Assembly (NCBI GenBank): GCA_016716715.1 | Contig: JADJVE010000002.1 | Span: 459,430 to 523,429 of the forward strand | Direction of reading: 5' to 3' | From: Acidobacteriota bacterium | GTDB lineage: Bacteria; Acidobacteriota; Thermoanaerobaculia; UBA5066 | DNA length: 64,000 nt | Part shown: positions 36,442-45,936 of the stretch, one piece after another | Layout of the letters: each line of letters starts with the position of its first letter | How positions within the stretch are numbered: position 1 is the stretch's first letter | Translations under genes and position numbers: made by a program | The notes under the pieces: generated by a model | The model's input: only the letters and a program-made list of their open reading frames with translations | Databases searched by the model: none | What the model was told of the DNA's origin: nothing

Positions 36442-38058
36442 TCAACCCCCCGCGGCGGCGCGGACTTCCGGCGTTTCGAGGCGCGTGCCCTCCGGCTCGG
36501 TCGGGAGCGGCCGGTAGGCGCCCGTTGCGGGTGCGTGGCGGTCCCACCAGCGCTCGGCGTCCGCCCGGGACCAGAGGCCCGCCGAAGACGTCGCCGCGAG
36601 GCGCTCCTCGAGGACGCGCGCGCTCTCGGGGCGGTCCGCGGGGTCCTTCGCGAGACAGTCGAGCAGCACCGCCTCGAGGTCGGCGGGGATCGGCGTCGCG
36701 ACGCGCTGCGAGGGCGGCACCGGCGGCGTCGACGTGTGGTCGTGCAGCGTTTCGAGGGCGGTCTTGCGATCGAACACCGTCTGGGCCGTGAGGAGGAAGT
36801 AGCCGACGCAGCCCAGCGCGTAGAGGTCCGCGCGCCCGTCCACCTCCTTGCCGAGGGCCATCTCGGGCGGCATGTAGGCCGGCGTCCCGGCGATGAGGCC
36901 CGTCTGCGTGAGGTTCACCCCGCCGGTCGCGGACACGTCTTTCACGAGGCCGAAGTCCACGACCTTCACGAAGTCCGCCTCGCCCCCGTAGCGGCAGAGA
37001 AAGATGTTGCCGGGCTTGATGTCGCGGTGCACGAGTCCCGCGCCGTGGGCCTCGGTGAGCGAGCGGCACGCCTGCCGGAGGACGGACACGACCCGCTCGG
37101 GTGCGAGCGCCCCGTAACGCTCGACCAGCGTGTCGAGCGTGTACCCGTCGAGAAGCTCCATGACGTAGTAGAAGGCGCCGTCGTCCGAGCGGCCGAAGTC
37201 GTAGAGCTGGACCGTGTGGGGCGAGCGCAGGCCGGCCGTCGCCTTCGCCTCCCGCTCGAAGCGCGTCACGAGCTCCTTCGGGATTCCGCCATCGCGCCCG
37301 CGCACGAGCTTGATCGCGGCGTCGCGCGCGAGCATCCGATGCTCCGCGCGCCAGACCTCGCCCATGCCGCCGTGTCCGAGCGGTGCGACGAGGCGGTAGC
37401 TCCCGAGCTCCTCGGCCTTGCCGGCCTGAGCCGACAGGCGGTAGACGATCCGCGACCCGATGATCGCGATGACGGAGGCGATGGCCGTCGGGAAGAACAG
37501 CGCGATCGCGAAGGCCCCCGACGGGGCCGGACGGTAGCCGAGCGCGATCCCGACGAGGAGCCCGATCGGGTCCATGAGCGCGGTCGCGATCGTCGCGAGG
37601 ACCGTCTTCCCGCGCGTGGACGGGACGAGGAGCGGAAACGCCATGATGAGCACGGAGACGGAGGAAAAACCCTTCGGCAGGACTCCTGGGTTGTCCGGCA
37701 CGGAGTGGTAAACCGCGGCGAGCAGGAACCCGACGAACACCTCGTAGACGAGCGCGCGGTCGAGGAGCTCGGCGGGGTCGAGGCCCGCGCGGCGGGTCAC
37801 CGCGTACATGCCGAGCGAGACGACGACGATGGCGACCTGACCCAAGGGCACGATGCCGGGGAACGCGCCCACTCCCGCGCGCGCCACGACCAGCCGCTCC
37901 ACGACCGCGAAGGCGAGGACGCTTCCCGCCATGAGGAGCGCGACGTGGCCGAGCCTCCGCACGCCCGCGGCGAGTAGGTCGGGCGGCAGCGTCTCGCGCG
38001 CGGCGCGCGAGGACGCGCTCGACCCGGACGGGGTCTCGGCCTTCCGGCAGCGGGGCAT
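36442..38058 (-). CDS. Ser/Thr protein kinase with six N-terminal membrane helices
   Basis: 538 residues, ATG 38058. Six hydrophobic segments lie between residues 36 and 208. The kinase domain follows (221-500): glycine loop GHGGMGEVW (228-236), Lys250, HRDIKPGN (344-351), DFG (368-370) and GTPAYMPPEM. A Ser/Pro-rich tail ends the protein. Most bacterial kinases of this family have the kinase first and a membrane helix after it; here the order is reversed. The membrane domain may sense a lipid-soluble or membrane signal. It is divergent from the Fpg gene over 18 bp. Confidence 0.9.
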   Translation of the reverse strand: MPRCRKAETPSGSSASSRAARETLPPDLLAAGVRRLGHVALLMAGSVLAFAVVERLVVARAGVGAFPGIVPLGQVAIVVVSLGMYAVTRRAGLDPAELLDRALVYEVFVGFLLAAVYHSVPDNPGVLPKGFSSVSVLIMAFPLLVPSTRGKTVLATIATALMDPIGLLVGIALGYRPAPSGAFAIALFFPTAIASVIAIIGSRIVYRLSAQAGKAEELGSYRLVAPLGHGGMGEVWRAEHRMLARDAAIKLVRGRDGGIPKELVTRFEREAKATAGLRSPHTVQLYDFGRSDDGAFYYVMELLDGYTLDTLVERYGALAPERVVSVLRQACRSLTEAHGAGLVHRDIKPGNIFLCRYGGEADFVKVVDFGLVKDVSATGGVNLTQTGLIAGTPAYMPPEMALGKEVDGRADLYALGCVGYFLLTAQTVFDRKTALETLHDHTSTPPVPPSQRVATPIPADLEAVLLDCLAKDPADRPESARVLEERLAATSSAGLWSRADAERWWDRHAPATGAYRPLPTEPEGTRLETPEVRAAAGG

Positions 38059-38076
38059 GGGGCCTATTCTGCCCCG

Positions 38077-39033
38077 ATGCCGGAGCTTCCGGACATCGTC
38101 GTCTACGCGGAGCACCTCGAGCGCCGCCTGAAGGGCGAAACGCTGCGGGAGGTGCGTCTCGCGAGCCCGTTCGTCCTGCGGTCGGTCGAGCCACCCCTCG
38201 CCGCGATCGAGGGCCGTGCGCTTCGAGGAGTCTCACGGCTCGGGAAACGCCTCGTGTTTTCTTTTGAAGGGGAAGAGGGGGATTCGGACCAGAAGCGCGA
38301 CCCCGACGGTGGTCTTTTCCTCGTCATGCACCTCATGATCGCGGGGCGCCTTCGATGGAGGGCCAGCGACGCCCCTCTTCCCATTCCCAAGAAAATCGGT
38401 CTTCTCTCTCTTCTCTTCGACCGCGGAACGCTCCTTTTCACGGAAGTGAGCCCGAAGAAGCGCGCCTGGGTGCGCGTCGTGTCAGGCCGCGAGGCGCTCG
38501 CCGCCCTCGATCCCGGCGGGCTCGAGCCTCTCGAAGCCTCGGAGGAGGCGTTCATCGCGCGGCTGCGCTCGGAGAACCACACGCTGAAGCGCGCGCTCAC
38601 GGACCCGACGCTGTTCTCCGGCATCGGCAACGCCTACTCGGACGAGATCCTCCACGCGGCAGGGCTCTCCCCCGTCGCCCTCACGTCGCGGCTGACGAAC
38701 GAGGAGGCCGCCCGCCTCTTCGACGCGACGCGGGCGACGCTCGTCGACTGGACGGACCGCCTGAGGCGGGAGACGGGCGAGAAATTTCCGGAGAAGGTCA
38801 CGGCCTTCCGCGAGGACATGGCCGTCCACGGGAAGTTCGGCAGGCCCTGCCCGCGCTGCGGGACGAGCGTCCAGCGCATCGTCTACGCCGCGAACGAGAC
38901 GAACTACTGCCCGACGTGCCAGACGGGCGGCAAGCTCCTCGCGGACCGCTCCCTGTCGCGCCTCCTGCGCGGCGACTGGCCGAAGACCCTCGAGGAGATG
39001 GAGGAGCGGAAGAGGGAGGCGCGGGTCCCCTGA
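38077..39033 (+). CDS. Fpg/Nei family DNA glycosylase
   Basis: 318 residues. It begins PELPD, with the catalytic Pro and Glu of the family; Met is removed. A helix-two-turn-helix region (NAYSDEILHAAG) and a zinc finger (CPRCG..YCPTCQ) complete the fold. It excises oxidised bases by beta/delta elimination. A segment rich in Glu/Asp/Lys (after LVFSFEG, about residues 65-80) is longer than in usual Fpg. It coincides with an AT-rich repeat copy, and a second inverted copy lies 90 bp on. Confidence 0.92.
   Translation: MPELPDIVVYAEHLERRLKGETLREVRLASPFVLRSVEPPLAAIEGRALRGVSRLGKRLVFSFEGEEGDSDQKRDPDGGLFLVMHLMIAGRLRWRASDAPLPIPKKIGLLSLLFDRGTLLFTEVSPKKRAWVRVVSGREALAALDPGGLEPLEASEEAFIARLRSENHTLKRALTDPTLFSGIGNAYSDEILHAAGLSPVALTSRLTNEEAARLFDATRATLVDWTDRLRRETGEKFPEKVTAFREDMAVHGKFGRPCPRCGTSVQRIVYAANETNYCPTCQTGGKLLADRSLSRLLRGDWPKTLEEMEERKREARVP
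38256..38280 (+). repeat. AT-rich motif copy 4 (paired with 38372-38397)
   Basis: TTTTCTTTTGAAGGGGAAGA, then GGGG, inside the Fpg/Nei gene, at an acidic segment that is long for the family. Confidence 0.4.
38372..38397 (-). repeat. AT-rich motif copy 5 (partner of copy 4)
   Basis: On the minus strand TTTTCTTGGGAATGGGAAGA, then GGGG, 91 bp from copy 4 in facing orientation. Confidence 0.4.
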
Positions 39034-39082
39034 CCGGGACGAGACCTATGCCGGCGGCTCCTCCCTCGCGTCTTCCCTTCCG

Positions 39083-39832
39083 ATGAGAGAGGTCGCTGCC
39101 GTCCACGTCTGCCCGCAGTGCGGGGCCGCCGCCGGACGGGACGAAGCAGACGCCTTCGCGACGTGCCGGTTCTGCGGGACGCGCCTCTTCCTCGGCGCCG
39201 AGCCGGGCGTGCGGCACGAGATGCTCCTTCCCGCGATCCGTGCCGGAGACGTCCCCGCCCGGCTCGCAACGTGGCTCGAGGAACGCGAGGCGGCCGGAAC
39301 GCCCGCCGAGATCGCCTCGCGTCTCGTCTTCCTGCCGTTCTGGGCGCTCGCGGGCCGGGGAGGCGACCCGCCCGTCCCCGCGGCGCCCCTCCTCGCGGAC
39401 GGGATCGAAGCGTTCCGGCTGCCCGCGGGCGACGCGAAGGGCTTCGACCCCGCCGCCGCTCCGGGCGCGGAGTTCCTTCCGGCGACGGTCGCGCGCGACG
39501 CACTGCCGTTCGCCTCGGCGCCTGCGGCCGAGATCCGGCTCGTCCACGTCCCGTTTTACGAGATCTCGATGAAGATCTTCGGCCGGCCCGTCCGCGTCCT
39601 GCTGGACGCGGTCGCGGGCCAGGCGTTCGCCCGCGACCCGATTCCGACGAGCGAGAGGCGCCTCGACCGCGCTTACGCCGTGCTCCTCACCATCCTCTTC
39701 GGGGTCGCATTCGCGGGCTTCTGGTCGCTCTTTCGGGGCGCACACGCGCGCGGCTCGCTCTTTCTCCTCGTCGCCGGCCCCGGGCTCGTCCTCGTGACAC
39801 GCCAGATCCTCGTCGCACTGGAGGAGGCGTGA
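39083..39832 (+). CDS. zinc-ribbon protein with two C-terminal membrane helices (cluster gene 1)
   Basis: 249 residues. An N-terminal zinc ribbon (CPQCG...CRFCG, about residues 10-32) is followed by a soluble domain with a PFWALAGRG motif and a VHVPFYEISMKIFG strand. Two membrane helices (about 195-245) end the protein. No named family is recognised. Its stop overlaps the start of the next gene (GTGA). The next two genes share the ribbon and a PFW/PFY motif, so the three look like diverged copies of one protein. Confidence 0.7.
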   Translation: MREVAAVHVCPQCGAAAGRDEADAFATCRFCGTRLFLGAEPGVRHEMLLPAIRAGDVPARLATWLEEREAAGTPAEIASRLVFLPFWALAGRGGDPPVPAAPLLADGIEAFRLPAGDAKGFDPAAAPGAEFLPATVARDALPFASAPAAEIRLVHVPFYEISMKIFGRPVRVLLDAVAGQAFARDPIPTSERRLDRAYAVLLTILFGVAFAGFWSLFRGAHARGSLFLLVAGPGLVLVTRQILVALEEA

Positions 39833-40773
39833 CGTCCGCCCGCGCCACCGCATTCACGTGCCCGCGGTGCGCGGGCCGGCTCCCCGTCGCCTCGTCCGCG
39901 CACCTCGACTGCCCGTCCTGCGGCTCGGCGCTCGCGATTTACGTCCCCGGCGCCGCCATACGCGAGGCGGTCGTGCCCACAAAGACGGCCGCCGAGGCCG
40001 CCGTGGCTGCCGTGGCGTTCTTCTCTCGTCACGAGGTCCCGCGCGCCTTCGCCCGGCTCGCGCCGGACCCACCCGTCCTTCTCTGGGCCGCGGCCGCCGA
40101 AACGTGGCGCACGCGCGCCGCGGGCGGGGCCGTATCCGAGACCGTCCAGGTCGCGCTTGCCGCGCCGGTGCCCGGCCTTGCACTCGAGAAGGCGGATCTG
40201 GCGGCGGCCCTCGCCGGCGGGACGCGCGAGCCGTTCGACCCCGCGCGCCTCCAGCGGGCCGGCTTCGTGTTCGATCCCGTGAAGGGCCCTGATGCGCTCT
40301 TCGACGCGCCGGCGGGCCTCCTCGAGGAACGCTTCGGCGTCGTCTACGTCCCGTTCTGGATCGTGCGGAAGCGATTTCGCCGCGGGCTGTACGAGGCCCT
40401 CGTGGATGCGAGCTCCGGTGCGCTCCTCCATGCCCGCGCGCCCGCCGCGCGCACGCGGCGGCTCCTCGAGGCAGCGCTCCTCGTCTACGCCCTCGCGGCG
40501 GCTCTCGCGATGCCGCTCCGGGGCTGGGGGAAGATCGCGCAGGGCCTGCTCAACCTCGACGAGCTCGGCGTCTTCCTCCTCTTCCTGATCCCGACGGGCC
40601 TCGTCCTCCTCGCGGCGTGGGCCTGGAACCGCCTCCGCTTCCGTTACGAGATCGACGGCGACGCGGCAATCGCGACGTTGCGCCCGATCAACAAGCCGGA
40701 AAGGACGCTGCTCGAAAGAATCGCCGCGACCGTGCTGAAAGGAACGATGTGGATCGCCGGAAAGCTTTTCTGA
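39829..40773 (+). CDS. zinc-ribbon protein with two C-terminal membrane helices (cluster gene 2)
   Basis: 314 residues, GTG 39829. Zinc ribbon CPRCA...CPSCG (about 11-33). A middle domain contains FGVVYVPFWIVRKRFRRG, parallel to the PFY/PFW strand of gene 1. Two membrane helices follow (about 215-235 and 245-270), with a basic C-terminal region. Function is unknown. The order and spacing suggest that genes 1-3 form a complex at the membrane, perhaps handling a metal or a secreted partner, but nothing in the sequence fixes that. Confidence 0.7.
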   Translation: MTSARATAFTCPRCAGRLPVASSAHLDCPSCGSALAIYVPGAAIREAVVPTKTAAEAAVAAVAFFSRHEVPRAFARLAPDPPVLLWAAAAETWRTRAAGGAVSETVQVALAAPVPGLALEKADLAAALAGGTREPFDPARLQRAGFVFDPVKGPDALFDAPAGLLEERFGVVYVPFWIVRKRFRRGLYEALVDASSGALLHARAPAARTRRLLEAALLVYALAAALAMPLRGWGKIAQGLLNLDELGVFLLFLIPTGLVLLAAWAWNRLRFRYEIDGDAAIATLRPINKPERTLLERIAATVLKGTMWIAGKLF

Positions 40774-40789
40774 CCCGGAGAGGGCGCCT

Positions 40790-41290
40790 GTGACGCTCGT
40801 CGCCCTCCGGCGCTGTCCCGCTTGTGGCGGCGTCCTGGAGGGGATCGCCGGCGTCGCATGGATGACGTGCGGCGACTGCCCGACCGCATGGGATCTGTTT
40901 ACCGAGCCGCACACGCGGCTCGCGACGCACCAACCCGCCGGTGAGGCGGGCCCCGCCGCGGCCCGGCTGCCCTTCTTCCACTTTCGCGACGCGGGTGGCG
41001 GAAACGCCGTCTGGCTCCCCGCTTACCGCGCCGCCGTCCCCGGCTCGAGCGTCGCAACCGCCCTGACGGAACGGGGCCACGCGCCAGATCTCGTCTCCGC
41101 GCCGCTCGGCTCCGCGGTCGCGCGCGGGCCCGCCGAGGCGCTCGCACTCTTCGCGGCGCTCCGCTCCGGTGCGGCGCCGGATCCGCCGCTGCTCGTCTCG
41201 CTCGCGCTCCGGCGGACAGGAGACGCGCTCGTCGAGCCCGTTACGGGCCTCTCGCTCCCGGCCGCGCGCCTCCTGCCCCGGCCGGCCTGA
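40790..41290 (+). CDS. zinc-ribbon protein, soluble (cluster gene 3)
   Basis: 166 residues, GTG start with a GGAGAGG ribosome site. Zinc ribbon CPACG...CGDC (about 9-30). It then has a LPFFHFRDAGGGNAVWLPAY segment like the PFW motif of its neighbours but no membrane helix. It ends 17 bp before the convergent BNR-type gene. It is shorter than genes 1 and 2 and may be the cytosolic partner. Confidence 0.65.
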   Translation: MTLVALRRCPACGGVLEGIAGVAWMTCGDCPTAWDLFTEPHTRLATHQPAGEAGPAAARLPFFHFRDAGGGNAVWLPAYRAAVPGSSVATALTERGHAPDLVSAPLGSAVARGPAEALALFAALRSGAAPDPPLLVSLALRRTGDALVEPVTGLSLPAARLLPRPA

Positions 41291-41307
41291 CTCGCGCGGC
41301 CCTCGCG

Positions 41308-44300
41308 CTACTTCTTCGCCGCTCCCGTCGCCGGCGCCACGGCCGGAACGCCCTGCTCCGCAACGGTCTTGTTGAAGTCCGCGAGGTCCGTGTCGAGGGC
41401 GGACTGGAGCTGCTTCTTCAGGTCGGCGAGCCGCACCTCGAGCTCCCCGAAATACGCGACGGAAGACGAGGAAGGAGCGCCTTCGCCGGTGCCCGCGACG
41501 CTCGCGACGCCCACGAACTGGTGGTCGAGCTGCGGCGGGAAGTTGAGGACGTCCTGCTCGCTCTTGACCTTCGGGTTCACGAGCTTCTCCTCGATCGCCG
41601 TGAGCTTCTCCGAGAGCGCCTTGCCTTTCCCGGCGAGCGGCTCCTTCTTTCCGAGCCGGGCGGCACGCTCGGAGACGTCCTTCACCTGCTTCTTCACGTC
41701 GCGGCACGTGAGCGCGGCCTCGTGCGTCTCCGAAAGCCTGTCCCTCACGCTCGCGAGGAACACGGACTGCTTCCTGAGGTCCTCGGCCGAGGCCTTGACC
41801 ATCGGGTTCGCGACGACCTCGATCTTCTCGACCAGCACGACCCCGCCCAGCTTCACGCGCGCGGTGTACGTGCCCGGCGCGGCGAGAGGGCCGTCCCGTG
41901 AACCCCAGATGATCGCCTTCGGGACGAGCGAGGGCTTGAGCAACCGGAGGTCCCAGGACAGCCGGTTGAGGCCCTGCTTGAGCTCGAGGGGCTTTTCGGT
42001 CTCCTCCTCGGCCTGGCCCGTCCTCGGCTTCCCTCTGTTCCGAGGTGAACGTCCGGAGCACGGTCTCTCCGTCGAGGATCTCGAGCGTGAGCGCGTCCTT
42101 CGGCCCCGGCTTCTTCGGCGGTGCGTCTTTCAGCCAGACGTCGAGGATCGCTCCGGCAGGCGGGTTCTGCCCGGCGCCGCGCGGGCCGCCGCCTTCGCCG
42201 CGGCCGCCCGATCCGAAACGGATCGCGGGACGCGGCTTGAAGACGTGGACCGTCTCCTTCTCGACGCCTTCGGCCCACTGCCGGAGCGGCGAGAGGTCGT
42301 CGAGGATCCAGAACGCGCGACCCTGCGTCGCGACGACGAGGTCACCGTCCTTGATCGTGAGGTCCGTGACCGGGACGACGGGCAGGTTCCGCGGAAACGG
42401 CTGCCACGCGGCGCCGCCGTCGAGGGAGACGTAGAGCCCGCGCTCGGTGCCCGCGAAGACCAGCCCCTTGCGCACGGGGTCCTCGCGCACGGCGCGCGTG
42501 AACGCGCCGTCGGGGATCCCGTTCACGAGCTTCGTCCACGTCTTGCCGTAGTCCGCCGTGCGGTAGAGGTACGGCCGGGCGTCGTCGTGCTTGTACATCG
42601 TGGCGGCGATCCACGCGGCGCCGGCTTCCTGCGGCGAGACCTCGATGGAGTTGACCTGGATGCGCTCCGGGAGGCCTTTCGGCGTCACGTTCGCCCAGCT
42701 CTTCCCGCCGTCGCGCGTGAGCTGCACGAGCCCGTCGTCCGTGCCCGCCCAGATCGTCCCCGGCTCGTTCGGCGACTCCACGAGCGCGAAGATCGTGCCG
42801 TAGACCTCGACGCCCGTGTTGTCGAACGTGATCGGCCCGCCGGAGTAACCCTGCGTCGCCTTCTCGTTCCGCGTGAGGTCCGGGCTGACCTCGGTCCACG
42901 TCGCGCCGTCGTCCGTGCTCTTCAGGAGGACCTGGGACGCGTGGTACAGAGTCCGGGAATCGTGCCGCGAGATCAGGATCGGCGCGTTCCACTGGAACCG
43001 GTACTTCAGGTCCTTCGGCGCCTGCCCGATCGCGAGCTGCGGCCACGCCACGACGTTGCGCTCCTCGCCCGTCCGGCCGTCGAAGCGGTCGATCGCGCCG
43101 CCGTAGCAGCCCGCGAAGGACACGTCGGGATCGTCCGGCTTCGGCGCGATCCAGCCGCTCTCGCAGCCGCCGACCGGGCGCCAGTCGGACGGGCCGATGC
43201 CGCCGCCTCGCGTGCGGCTCAGGATCTCGACCGTCGTGTTGTCCTGCTGCGCGCCGAAGACGCGGTACGGGAAACGGTTGTCCGTCACGACGCGATAGAA
43301 CTGCGCCGTGGGCTGGTTCAGCACCGAGGACCAGCTCCGCCCGCCGTTGAACGTGACGGCCGCGCCGCCGTCGTTGCCCTCGATCATCCGCTGCGGTTCG
43401 CTCGGGTCGATCCAGAGGTCGTGGTTGTCGCCGTGCGGCGTCCGGATCGCGTCGAACGTCTTGCCGCCGTCGCCCGAGCGGAAGAACCCGACGTTCAGGA
43501 CGTAGACCGCATCGGCGTTCCGCGGGTCCGCGTAGACGTGCGAGTAGTACCAGGCCCGCTGGCGGAGCTTGTTCTCGTCGTTGAGCTTCTTCCAAGTCTC
43601 GCCGCCGTCGTCCGTGCGGAAAACGCCGCCCTTCACGGCCTCGACGACCGCCCACGCGCGTTCGGGCCGCGCGGGCGACACCGCGATCCCGACCCGGCCG
43701 ACGACGCCCTCGGGCAGCCCGCCCGCGAGCTTCTTCCACGTGTCGCCGCCGTCCGTCGTCTTCCAGACGCCGCCGCCAGGGCCGCCGCTCTCGAGCGACC
43801 ACGGCTTGCGGCCCACCTGCCAGAAGCCCGCCCAGAGAATGCGCGGGTTCGTCGCGTCCATGACGAGGTCGGACGCGCCGGTCCTCTCGTCGACGTAGAG
43901 GATCTTCTTCCACGTCTTCCCGCCGTCCGCCGAACGGAAGATCCCGCGGTCGGGGTTCGGGCCCCACGTGTGGCCGAGGGCCGCGGCGTAGACGAGATCC
44001 GGGTTCGCCGGGTGGACGCGCACGCGCGGAATCTGCTGAGTCTCCGCGAGGCCGGCGGACGCCCACGTCTTCCCGGCGTCGGTGGACTTCCAGACCCCGT
44101 CGCCGGCCGACGTGTTGCCGCGGATGCAGCCCTCGCCCATGCCCGCATAAATCACGTTCGGGTCGGAGGGCGCGACCGCGAGCGCGCCGACGGAGCCCGT
44201 CTTGAAGAACTTGTCCGAGACCGGCTCCCAGGAAGCCCCGCCGTCCGTCGTCTTCCAGACGCCGCCGCCGGTGCCGCCGAAGTAGTACGTCAGAGGCTGG

Positions 44301-44527
44301 CCCGGCACGCCCGCCACGGCGGTGACGCGCCCGCCGCGGAAGGGACCGATGTTGCGGAACTGGAGGCCCTGGAGCTTGTCGGAAAGAGATTTTTCTGCTT
44401 CGGAGGAAGAAGAAGGAGAAGAAGAAAGAGAAGATTTCTTAGAAGGTAAAGAGGGCGCCTCCGCGGCCGAAGCCGTCGCCGCGAACGCTGCGCAGATGCC
44501 AACCGCCGCCAAAATCGAGAGCCTCAT
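41308..44527 (-). CDS. secreted BNR/sortilin-type beta-propeller protein, frameshifted
   Basis: Signal peptide at the start (ATG 44527), then a Ser-rich linker and a long run of BNR/Asp-box repeats (GGVWKTTDGGASW, GKTWKKILYVDERTG, SDDG.. and so on) over about 750 residues, as in VPS10/sortilin-like glycosyl-hydrolase-fold proteins common in Acidobacteriota. The main frame is intact from 44527 down to about 42,040. The expected downstream domain (LKQGLNRLSWDLRL, then a helical C-terminus) continues in another frame to a stop at 41308. The two frames differ by one base, so either the gene is broken or there is a single-base sequence error near 42,020-42,045. A zinc protease or sialidase role is not shown. 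Confidence 0.8.
44433..44455 (+). repeat. AT-rich motif copy 6 (paired with 44528-44553)
   Basis: TTTCTTAGAAGGTAAAGAGG lies in the Ser-rich linker of the BNR gene, about 72 bp from copy 7. Confidence 0.45.
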
Positions 44528-44553
44528 CCCTCTTCCCCCTTCTAAGAAAATCC
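44528..44553 (-). repeat. AT-rich motif copy 7, containing the BNR gene ribosome binding site
   Basis: On the minus strand TTTTCTTAGAAGGGGGAAGA, then GGG, directly before ATG 44527. The purine-rich half is the ribosome binding site. A weaker tract (44562-44592, TTTGCTTAGAAGAAGAAGA on the minus strand) follows. Confidence 0.5.
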
Positions 44554-44614
44554 GAATCTCCGGTTCTTCATCTTCTTCTTCTAAGCAAATACTCTTCGTG
44601 TTTCTTCGAACATA

Positions 44615-45913
44615 TCAGCCCTCTGCCGCGCGCCACTCGTAGTCGCGCACGCTCCGCGCGCGCCACGCGACGAACGCCGCGACGAGGATCGTGCCGACGC
44701 CCCCCGAGACGACCGCGAACGTCGCGCCGGCCGCGGCCGAGACGAAGAGGCTCGCGACGAAGCCCGCCTCGAGCTCGCCGAGCTGCGGCCCGCCCATGAA
44801 GAAAATCATGTTCACGCCCGTCATCCGCCCGCGCAGGACGTCCGGCGTCACGAGCTGCCGGACGGTCTGGCGCACCACCGTCGAGATCGTGTCCGTGAGC
44901 CCGACGAGCGCGAGCGCGGCGAACGTGAGAGCGAAGCTGCGCGAGAGGCCGAACACGATCGTGACGGCACCGTAGGCAGCGACGGCCCACAGGAAGACAC
45001 GTCCCTGCCGCCGCGGCAGGCCCACGACCGACGTCCACACGGACGCCACGAGCGCCCCGATGCCCGGCGCGGCCCTCAGCCAGCCGTAACCGGCCGGCCC
45101 GACGAGGAGAATCCGGTCCGCGAAGACCGGCAGGAGGGACATCGAGCCCGCGAAGAACGTCGCGAAGAAGTCGAGCGTCATGGTCCAGACGAGGATCGGC
45201 GTCGAAAAGACGAACCGCAGCCCCTCGCGGAGCGACTCGATCGGGTGGTCCGGCGCACCCTCCCCGCGCTCGACGCGGCCCGACGCACGGAGCGTCGCGA
45301 GCGTGACGAGGACGCCCGCGAAGGACGCCGCGTTCAGGAAGTAGACGAGCGCGAGGCCCGCGGTGTGCGGGTTGGCGCTGCCCGCCGCCGGCGACGCGTG
45401 CGCCGAGAACGCGAGGATGAGGCCCGTGAGGGCGGGCCCGCCGATCGCCGCGAGCTGGAAGGCCGAGAGGAGGATCGCGAGCGCACCCGGAAGATCGCGC
45501 TCGGGGACGAGGCGCGGGACGAGGGACTGCCGGGCCGGGTTGTCGAACGCTCCCGCCGCGGACGTGAGTGCGGTCAACGCGTAGACGAGGCCGACGGTGT
45601 CGCGGCCGAGCACCGTCACGGCGCCGAGCGCCAGGGCGACGAGCGTCATCGCGGACTGTGTCGCGAGCATCACGCGGCGGCGGTCGTGGCGGTCGGCGAC
45701 GAGGCCGCCGACGAGCGAGAGCGTCACGATCGGGACGACGCGAACGAGGCCCACGAGGCCGAGCGCGAGCGGCGAGCGCGTGAGCACCCACACGTGCCAG
45801 TCGATCGCGACGTTCTGCATCTGCGATCCGACGAGCGAGAGGAGCTGAGTGATCGCGAGGCGGCGGAAGTCGCGGTGCTTCAGCGCGTCGTACGGGCGCG
45901 GAGGAGGGGGCAC
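44615..45913 (-). CDS. MFS transporter, EntS/MFS_3-like exporter
   Basis: 432 residues, GTG 45913, 12 predicted helices. Motif A reads GGLVADRHDRRRVM, and FDNPARQSLVPRLVP plus LPVFADRIL mark the enterobactin-exporter/MFS_3 group, which often exports siderophores or drugs. No siderophore genes are near. It is on the same strand as the BNR gene; the 87-bp gap between them carries two AT-rich repeat-like tracts. Confidence 0.88.
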   Translation of the reverse strand: MPPPPRPYDALKHRDFRRLAITQLLSLVGSQMQNVAIDWHVWVLTRSPLALGLVGLVRVVPIVTLSLVGGLVADRHDRRRVMLATQSAMTLVALALGAVTVLGRDTVGLVYALTALTSAAGAFDNPARQSLVPRLVPERDLPGALAILLSAFQLAAIGGPALTGLILAFSAHASPAAGSANPHTAGLALVYFLNAASFAGVLVTLATLRASGRVERGEGAPDHPIESLREGLRFVFSTPILVWTMTLDFFATFFAGSMSLLPVFADRILLVGPAGYGWLRAAPGIGALVASVWTSVVGLPRRQGRVFLWAVAAYGAVTIVFGLSRSFALTFAALALVGLTDTISTVVRQTVRQLVTPDVLRGRMTGVNMIFFMGGPQLGELEAGFVASLFVSAAAGATFAVVSGGVGTILVAAFVAWRARSVRDYEWRAAEG

Positions 45914-45936
45914 GGCCGGAGTCTACGGGCGGGGAT

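Noticed and set aside
38059..38115. Upstream start extending the six-TM kinase to 38115
   Set aside because: It would cover the start of the divergent Fpg gene and adds no conserved sequence; ATG 38058 fits the membrane domain.
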